The position numbers and the translations under genes were made by a program. Below the pieces are notes generated by a model. The model was given only the letters and a program-made list of their open reading frames with translations, searched no databases and was not told the DNA's origin. DNA of 64,000 bases from Lysobacteraceae bacterium SCN 69-320 (GTDB lineage: Bacteria; Pseudomonadota; Gammaproteobacteria; Xanthomonadales; Rhodanobacteraceae), in assembly GCA_001725155.1 (NCBI GenBank), contig MEFP01000005.1, positions 212,206 to 276,205 on the forward strand, written 5' to 3'. Positions 58,841 through 64,000 of the stretch are shown here, piece after piece (within the stretch, counting starts at the first letter, position 1; each line of letters begins with the position of its first letter).

Positions 58841-59869
58841 ATGAACCTGCACCTGCTTCACGATCGCGCTCGCGCGTTGCTGCGCAGAACCCGGATCGTC
58901 GTCGGTCTTCTCGCCGTACTGCCGCTGTCCGGCTGCAGTCAGCTGGACCTCACGCGCCTGTATCTCGCGAACAACGGCACGCCGGCCGAACTGAGCCGCC
59001 CGCTGCCGCTGGCCCTGCCGTATCGGGAGGTCGACGGCTGGATACTGCTGCGCGCCAGCGTGAACGGCCGTGCGCCGATCGAGTTCGTGCTCGATACCGG
59101 CGCTTCGGTCGTCGCACTGATTGCCGACGAACGCACGGCGCATCTGGATCTCGATATGCGCGGCGTGCGGCGACTCGGCGCGGCGGATGATCTTGCCGCA
59201 CCGGTCGGTGCGCGCCAGGACGGTCTGGCGATCGACTTCGGCGGCGTCGTGCTGCGCAATCAGGCCGCGCTCGCGATCCCTGCGGCGAGTCTCGACTGCG
59301 TCGGCGAGAAAAAGAAGGCCGCGCCGTTCAACGGCGTCATCGGCCACGACCTGTTCCGCCGCTACACGATCGAGGTCAATCGCGATCGCGGCACGGTCAC
59401 GTTGCACGACCCCGACAGCTATCGCTACGCCGGCTCCGGCCAGATCGTCCCGGCGCAGATCAGCGCCCGCCAGCCCTTTGTCACCATCGACGTGAAACCA
59501 CCGGACGGCGAGCCGTACCGCGCGCGGCTGCATGTCGACAGCGGTGCCGGCCTGGACCTGACCTTGTTCCCCGGATCGATGCCGGCCATCCGGGAACCGG
59601 CCGAGGGACGCGTGCGCAATGCCTGTTTCGTCGGCGGCCGCGCCACGTACAAGGCCGGCGCACCGGTGCAACTGGACCTGGCCGGAACAGCGACGACGAC
59701 GCCGGCCGAGTATGCCGTCGGCCGCGATGTCGTCGCCTACGGCCAGAACGGCCGCCTCGGCGCGCGCTTCCTGGCGCGGTTCAACGTCGTCTTCGACTAC
59801 GCGCGCGAGCGGATCATTCTCGAGCCGAGGCGATCGCCGGAGGCGGTCGCTGCACGCAATCCCGGATAA
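58841..59869 (+). CDS. Retropepsin-like lipoprotein with two aspartyl motifs
   Basis: 342 residues. Lipoprotein signal with lipobox LSGC (Cys32). Two aspartyl protease motifs: DTGAS at 85-89 and DSGAG at 233-237, each followed by a G-x-[IL]-G-x-[DH] type segment (NGVIGHDLF; GARFLARF). Most bacterial retropepsin-like proteins have a single lobe; two in one chain mimic eukaryotic pepsins. It may process envelope proteins. It is 47 bases from the NTF2-like gene. Confidence 0.75.
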   Translation: MNLHLLHDRARALLRRTRIVVGLLAVLPLSGCSQLDLTRLYLANNGTPAELSRPLPLALPYREVDGWILLRASVNGRAPIEFVLDTGASVVALIADERTAHLDLDMRGVRRLGAADDLAAPVGARQDGLAIDFGGVVLRNQAALAIPAASLDCVGEKKKAAPFNGVIGHDLFRRYTIEVNRDRGTVTLHDPDSYRYAGSGQIVPAQISARQPFVTIDVKPPDGEPYRARLHVDSGAGLDLTLFPGSMPAIREPAEGRVRNACFVGGRATYKAGAPVQLDLAGTATTTPAEYAVGRDVVAYGQNGRLGARFLARFNVVFDYARERIILEPRRSPEAVAARNPG

Positions 59870-60083
59870 ACCCCGGGTGTCGTCACGCACCGATCCGGCA
59901 AGAAACGGGATCAGTGCCTGACGCGCCGGCAACGCTCCGGGAGCAACGGGCTTCGCGATACCGCAGTTGCCCGGGCGGCAGAGCCGTACGCGAGTCTGCC
60001 GCCCGCCGGACCTGCTGGCCCGTCATGCAGCGACGCGCCGGTCAGTGCCTGTTCCAGCGCCGGGGTGCGGCGGGCTTACGGGT

Positions 60084-61790
60084 TCAGAAACGCGACGAGG
60101 CGAGTTTCACGTCGGCGTGCTGCCAGGCCTGCTGCAGTTGCGTGCGCACCTCGCTCGAATCGCGGTTCTGCGCATCCAGACTCTGCGCGAGGCCCAGCAG
60201 CGACCAGCCGTTGGCCGGATTGCGCTGCAGTTCCTCGCGATACACCGCCTCGGCGTCCGCCGCCTGGCCCGCCGCAAGCAAGGCCGCGCCCAGCCGGTGC
60301 CGCGTCGGCGCATGCCAGCCCGGCGGCTCGTCGTAGGGAATGCGGTCTTCGATGACGACCGCATCGCGCAGCAGCGCAATCGCGGCAGAAGGGTCCTTGC
60401 GCGCGAGCGCGAGTTCGGCTGCCAGTTCCTTCTGGGCAATGTGGACTGCATGGCTCAGCGGGTAGCGGTCCCACACCAGCATTTTCTCCAGTTCCGCATT
60501 GGCCGCGATGGCGCTGAGCTCGGCCAGATGCGCGTCCGCGTCCGGCAACCGCTGCTGGCGCACGGCGGCCATGCCCTGGGCATAGCGCCAGATCGCGCTG
60601 ACGTAGAGCAGATCCGGCGCCGGGTTCGGCAGCGCGGCAATCTCGTCCCAGCGGCCGAAACGCACGCGGTCGAACCAGGGCGTCATCCAGTAGCTCTGCA
60701 GCGCCGCATATCCGGGTTTGCGCATCAGCTCCGGGAGATCGGTGCGCTTGGCGGTCTCCTTCGCGGCCGACCCGGCCACGGCGCTGGCGCCTTCCATGCT
60801 CGCGGCGAACCAGAGGAAATGATGGTTGTGCGGCACGTAGCCCAGCGGATACACGCCCGCGTAGTTGCCGCGACAGGCCGAGAGGTAGGCATCGTCGGCC
60901 TCGATCGCGCGCTGATTCGCGATCACCGCATCGTGCCAGCGTCCGACGCGGGCGTAGATGTGCGCGGGCATGTGCACCAGATGGCCGGAGCCCGGAATCA
61001 GCGCGCGCAAGCGATCGGCCGCGTCGACGCCGCGCTGCGGATTCGCCGAGGCCTCGACCGCATGCACGTACAGATGCAGGGCGCCCGGATGATCGGGATT
61101 GCGCTGCAGCGCCGATTCCAGAATGGACACGATCTGCGCGGTATTGCCCTTGGGGCGCAACTCGGCGTCGTAGTAGTCCCAGGGCTGCAGATCCATCAGC
61201 GCTTCGGCGTGGAACGCGGCCGCATCGAGATCGTCCGGAAACTGCGCCGCAAGCTTGCCGGCCGCTTCGGCATAGGCCTGATCCAGCGGCCGGCGATCCT
61301 CCGGCGGCGCCGCGGCATAGCGCGCCTCCAGCGCATGGATGAATCCCTGTTCGCGAGGTGTGGTCTTCGGCGCGAGCGCGACGGCCTTCTGCAGACGATT
61401 CCAGGCCTTGGCGTTGTCGGCCGGGTCCATCGTCGCGTTCACGTGCGGCCCCAGCACCAGCGACGCTCCCCACCAGCACATCGCGCATTGCGGGTCGAGG
61501 CTGGCGGCCCTCAGAAACGAGCGCTCGGCCGCGTCGTGATTGAAGCCGTAGGCCAGGATCAGCCCCTGATCGAACCAGCGCTGCACGTCCGGATGCGCGG
61601 AGGTCACCGCGAACCGATGATTCCCCAGCCCTGCGAGCAGGGTCGCTCCGGGCAGTTGCAGAGCCGGATCGAGCGCAGCGGGCAAGGCAACCGCAGACGG
61701 CGCCGAAGGCGACTCGTGCCCGCGCTGGACATACCACGCGACCGCAAGCACCAGGACGAGGAACAGACCAACGACCGAGAGTCGAGCCAT
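60084..61790 (-). CDS. Tetratricopeptide repeat protein, 568 aa
   Basis: One N-terminal membrane helix or signal (1-20), then a long TPR solenoid: FNHDAAERSFLRAASLDPQCAMCWWGAS and others. The motifs with WWGASLVLGPHVN and GLGHLVHMPAHIYARVGRWHDAVIANQRAIEAD recur in uncharacterised exported proteins. It probably sits in the periplasm as a scaffold. Convergent with the retropepsin-like gene. Confidence 0.8.
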   Translation of the reverse strand: MARLSVVGLFLVLVLAVAWYVQRGHESPSAPSAVALPAALDPALQLPGATLLAGLGNHRFAVTSAHPDVQRWFDQGLILAYGFNHDAAERSFLRAASLDPQCAMCWWGASLVLGPHVNATMDPADNAKAWNRLQKAVALAPKTTPREQGFIHALEARYAAAPPEDRRPLDQAYAEAAGKLAAQFPDDLDAAAFHAEALMDLQPWDYYDAELRPKGNTAQIVSILESALQRNPDHPGALHLYVHAVEASANPQRGVDAADRLRALIPGSGHLVHMPAHIYARVGRWHDAVIANQRAIEADDAYLSACRGNYAGVYPLGYVPHNHHFLWFAASMEGASAVAGSAAKETAKRTDLPELMRKPGYAALQSYWMTPWFDRVRFGRWDEIAALPNPAPDLLYVSAIWRYAQGMAAVRQQRLPDADAHLAELSAIAANAELEKMLVWDRYPLSHAVHIAQKELAAELALARKDPSAAIALLRDAVVIEDRIPYDEPPGWHAPTRHRLGAALLAAGQAADAEAVYREELQRNPANGWSLLGLAQSLDAQNRDSSEVRTQLQQAWQHADVKLASSRF

Positions 61791-61952
61791 GACGTACTCT
61801 CCCAACGCCGATATCCGCCGCACCATACCCCGGCCGGGAACAGGGTCGCAATCGGCGGCCGGGCCGACGCTGACGGAGACCGACGCCACGCCGGTTCGTT
61901 CTGCCGCTCCTTCATCCAAGTGCTGCAAGCCGGACGAGTTCGGGCGAGGCCG

Positions 61953-62303
61953 TCACGCGTTTCGAAGCAACAGCAGACCGTCATCTTCGGACGCAAACCT
62001 ACTGCCCCCTGGGCCCGATACAAAGACGGCCGTCGCCAACGCGGCTAATCGTCCAAGGGCTTCCGGGCGAAATACGTTGACCAGCTTATCGGCCAGACGT
62101 GTCTGCAGCTGAACTTTTGTCGGCGCGGTTGCCGCTGGCTTGCGTCCCTCATCCCAACTGGTCGCCAGAACGGCATAGGCCATCTTGAGCAAATGCGTCT
62201 TGCCCGCCCCGTTCTCGCCGACAATGACATTTAAATGCTTGGCGAACTGGAGATCCGTCTCCGGGAATACCGTCGGATTCTTGATAGCCAACTGTTTAAG
62301 CAT
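61953..62303 (-). pseudogene. Truncated AAA-family ATPase (N-terminal fragment)
   Basis: 116 residues: LKQLAIKNPTVFPETDLQFAKHLNVIVGENGAGKTHLLKMAYAVLA with Walker A GENGAGKT and the antiparallel start of an SMC/AAA_15-like ATPase. Full proteins are 350-500 residues with Walker B and signature motifs. Here the frame stops after about 116 residues and nothing further matches, so the gene is broken. Confidence 0.75.
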
Positions 62304-62353
62304 GGCAACTCCCGAATTCCCAGGCGCATTGTGCCGTATATCGGAAAAGCCAA

Positions 62354-62386
62354 TAAAAAAAGCCCCGGATCACTCCGGGGCTTTTT
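62354..62386. terminator. Bidirectional intrinsic terminator
   Basis: AAAAAAAGCCCCGGA, 4-nt loop, TCCGGGGCTTTTT. A 9-bp stem with A run on the left and T run on the right works in both directions. It marks the edge between the ATPase fragment and the mobile region. Confidence 0.9.
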
Positions 62387-62390
62387 GGTG

Positions 62391-62409
62391 TGGCTGGGAG
62401 ACTAGGATC
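62391..62409. other. tRNA 3'-end-like 19-bp sequence (possible att remnant)
   Basis: TGGCTGGGAGACTAGGATC resembles the reverse complement of a tRNA 3' end (CCA, acceptor stem and start of the T stem), as found at the attachment site of integrated elements. No complete tRNA follows, so it could be the attL of an element that extends to the right. The match is from memory of tRNA ends and is not proven. Confidence 0.4.
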
Positions 62410-62472
62410 AGTTGTACTTGGCCCGAATCCCTGCACCCGTAAGCCTTTGAGCGGTCGCACATTCCGGCCTCA

Positions 62473-62507
62473 TTTGTGCGAGGCGTTTGTGCGAGCTTTT
62501 GTGCGAG
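62473..62507. repeat. Three direct repeats of TTTGTGCGAG
   Basis: Copies at 62473-62482, 62486-62495 and 62498-62507, spaced 12-13 bases, that is about one helical turn plus. Spacing of one turn puts them on one DNA face, typical of binding sites for an integrase arm domain, excisionase or plasmid regulator. They lie about 65 bases from the tRNA-like sequence. Confidence 0.6.
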
Positions 62508-62565
62508 CGGCCTGGATGGTACCAGCGGCGGGATGGCCGCCGGTACCCCTCCTCGCCCGCGTCAG

Positions 62566-62955
62566 TCAGTCTTCGTCGGGGGTCAAGATGGTCGCGACGC
62601 ACTCCCCCTGGTCGCCCGGACCAATGAGGAGAGCCAACCGGGTCAACCGCGGTCGGCGGCCGCCTCGTGGCACCACCAACACCTCAAACAGAACGCGCCC
62701 GCTGTCGCCTCGGCGGGCCGTCGCCCTCGCAGCCAGTGAGGCCATCCAAAGCACGTCCCAGAGTCGGCCCGATTCGTCTTGCGGCGTTCTCTCATCCGCG
62801 CTCCAACCGACACAGGTCGCCCAGACCTTGGCAGTCAAGGCGACCGGAACTCGGAAGCCGGCCTCGTTAGCCATAGCGCCAGCGTCCACAAGGACACCAT
62901 CCTTCAACGCATCCGCGCGAGTGTAGCGAAAAATGAAGTCGTCTTGCTCAAACAT
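62566..62955 (-). CDS. DUF6573 family protein (mobile-element associated)
   Basis: 129 residues. It fits the family pattern: IFRYTRADALKDGVLVDAGAMANEAGFRVPVALTAKVWATCVGW, DESGRLWDVLWMASLAAR, FEVLVVPRGGRRPRLTRLALLIGPGDQGE and ATILTPDED. Such genes are found on plasmids and integrative elements, with unknown function. Upstream of its start the sequence at 62956-63250 is a GC-rich non-coding leader. Confidence 0.8.
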   Translation of the reverse strand: MFEQDDFIFRYTRADALKDGVLVDAGAMANEAGFRVPVALTAKVWATCVGWSADERTPQDESGRLWDVLWMASLAARATARRGDSGRVLFEVLVVPRGGRRPRLTRLALLIGPGDQGECVATILTPDED

Positions 62956-63377
62956 GCTGCCTCCGTTGGCTGTGGTTCGGTCCCGAACACCGGGTCCCGT
63001 TGATCGGGGACGGAGACCAACCCGCCCGGAGGGAGGCGCGGTCAAGGGAGCGACGGCGGCACGCCGGCGCAGGCCCACGGCTGGCGCGGGCCGGAGGAGC
63101 GCAGCGACGACAACTCGGGCCGTGGGCCGGCCCTTGACGGAACAAGTCGAACGTGAGGGCTGCCTTTGCCTTTCCGCCGTTCGCTGGCGTACCTGAGAGA
63201 ACCGCCGCGGTCGCGGCAGAAGAGCCGGATGGCCCGGGCTCGTGGCCCCTCGTCGCATGAGACGCCAACGCCCCAGAGTTAGGCTCACGCCGCCATACGG
63301 CTGCATCCAGAGTTGGACTTATCCACGGGTATACTGCGCCGCTTTGCCGGCGCGCTCGCGCAGCACAGGGAGGTCGC
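62956..63377. other. Gene-free stretch between the DUF6573 gene and the next gene
   Basis: 422 bases, very GC-rich. It should hold the divergent promoters of the DUF6573 gene and the exported-protein gene. One unconvincing frame runs through it. No repeat was found. Confidence 0.5.
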
Positions 63378-63821
63378 ATGGGGCGTTGGGTGCTTTCGGT
63401 TTTGCTGTTCGCCACCACAGCCGTACAGGCCGTCGGCATCAACCGGGTGGGCCAGCCGCAGTGGTCCCATTCCACAACGAACCATCCCACCGGCCCATGT
63501 CCCGCGCCGCCCGGCATGCAGCCCACTGTGCCGCGGCCGCACCTGCCCGCCGGCCTTCAGAACTACCAAGACCCGACGGCGGTGGCGGCCAGCAGCATCG
63601 GCGACAAACTCCACAAGGACGCCAAGCGCGTGGAGGGGGTCATCAAGCGGGCGATCATCGACGAGGCCCGTTGGGATGGTTCAGACCTGTTCGTGCTGCC
63701 GCAGAACCCAATCCACACGCTCTACTGCTCGGAGCGCTTCGTCAGGGGGAGTAAGGCGGCGAAACTGAAAGGGGCATTGTTCTCGCGGTACCTGATGGAC
63801 CCAGAGGCCACTAAGGTTTGA
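63378..63821 (+). CDS. Exported protein of unknown role, 147 aa (mobile region)
   Basis: Signal peptide at 1-19 (MGRWVLSVLLFATTAVQAVG). The mature part has GINRVGQPQWSHSTTNHPTG and a stretch AASSIGDKLHKDAKRVEGVIKRAIIDEARWDG, which may be a helical domain, with two or three Cys late in the chain. No family was recognised. Its neighbours suggest an integrative element or plasmid origin. Confidence 0.6.
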   Translation: MGRWVLSVLLFATTAVQAVGINRVGQPQWSHSTTNHPTGPCPAPPGMQPTVPRPHLPAGLQNYQDPTAVAASSIGDKLHKDAKRVEGVIKRAIIDEARWDGSDLFVLPQNPIHTLYCSERFVRGSKAAKLKGALFSRYLMDPEATKV

Positions 63822-63935
63822 AGCTGCGCTTCCTTTGCCCGTTGCAGTTGTAGCTTCCCAAAGCCGTCAGTGGCCACTTCCAGAATGTGCTTGTTGACAG
63901 ACTAAGGCGTGTTAACACTATTGCCGTCTGAATCT

Positions 63936-63962
63936 CCATGCGCGAAACTACGCGCATGGAGA
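63936..63962 (+). promoter_or_regulatory. Perfect hairpin sequestering the IS transposase start codon
   Basis: A 12-bp perfect inverted repeat: TCTCCATGCGCG at 63933-63944, loop AAACTA, CGCGCATGGAGA at 63951-63962. The right arm contains the ATG at 63956. In a transcript running in from outside, the start would be paired, limiting transposase made by neighbouring promoters. Confidence 0.8.
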
Positions 63963-64000
63963 TAACCGCTGAGCAATTCGCGACGATTGAGCATTGCCTT
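63956..64000 (+). CDS. IS5-family transposase, N-terminal 15 codons
   Basis: MEITAEQFATIEHCL is the start of the IS5-family DDE transposases, typically continuing with a QRGNVS-type block. Only 15 residues are inside the window. The start codon is inside the hairpin described above. The family is assigned on the N-terminus and the CTAA target. Confidence 0.75.
   Translation, partial: MEITAEQFATIEHCL

Larger units (their letters stand above)
63906..64000 (+). mobile_element. IS5-family insertion sequence, left end (cut by window edge)
   Basis: The left end GGCGTGTTAACACTATT is preceded by CTAA, the 4-bp target of the IS5 group (YTAR). The transposase start follows 50 bases in. The element continues beyond the window, so its right end and target repeat cannot be checked. 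Confidence 0.75.

Overview
The window is high-GC gammaproteobacterial chromosome. The pepA-holC pair, the lptF-lptG pair, a XerD recombinase, LytS/LytR-type regulators and many small exported hydrolases fit the order Xanthomonadales, perhaps a Rhodanobacteraceae relative. The order is inferred from gene content and protein style; the genus is a guess.

Bases 1 to about 24,220 are the early, regulatory and lysis-proximal part of a lambda-like prophage whose structural genes lie off the left edge. A repressor (CI-type, 11635-12120, +) and a Cro-type regulator (11315-11542, -) are divergent over a switch with three 15-bp operators. Leftward come Cro, a probable terminator, a CII-position regulator, a C5 methyltransferase, two ParB-like proteins, a DUF1376 replication protein, a DnaB helicase, the Ref nuclease, a Q-like antiterminator, a small exported Cys-rich protein, tRNA-Glu and tRNA-Gly, small membrane proteins and a lytic transglycosylase cut by the window edge. 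Rightward, a second promoter carrying two more copies of the same operator drives a tightly overlapped operon of about 11 kb: many small accessory genes, a DUF7666-type repeat protein, RdgC, a DUF5131 protein, a TIM-barrel-like protein, a Lar-like protein, a DUF4224 protein and the integrase. The integrase abuts tRNA-Thr(UGU), whose 3' end is the likely attachment site.

Bases 24,221-62,300 are chromosomal: xerD, small membrane proteins, lptG/lptF, pepA, holC, a NIPSNAP protein, a MATE exporter, an exported lipase, a VOC protein, a TMEM175-like channel and a zinc alcohol dehydrogenase. Next is a three-gene operon of an ECF-like sigma factor, a 65-aa protein and a DUF4062 protein. Beside it sit an EF-G paralogue with an attenuator-like leader, a membrane-anchored TIR protein with a large predicted periplasmic domain, a histidine kinase and a CorA-type transporter. 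A truncated BrkB-like gene, a histidine phosphatase, a GlxA-type regulator and a LysE/dienelactone hydrolase/dehydrogenase/cupin cluster follow. Then come an alpha/beta hydrolase, a second sigma/anti-sigma pair, a LytS/LytR pair, an NTF2-like protein, a two-lobed retropepsin-like lipoprotein and a TPR protein.

Bases 62,300-64,000 look like the edge of another mobile region: a truncated ATPase, a 19-bp tRNA-3'-end-like sequence, short direct repeats, a DUF6573 gene, an exported protein of unknown role, and the left end of an IS5-family element running off the right edge.

The best candidates for something undescribed are the sigma / 65-aa / DUF4062 operon and the nearby TIR-membrane-periplasmic protein. 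Neither is shown to be a defence system here; that is inference from domain content.
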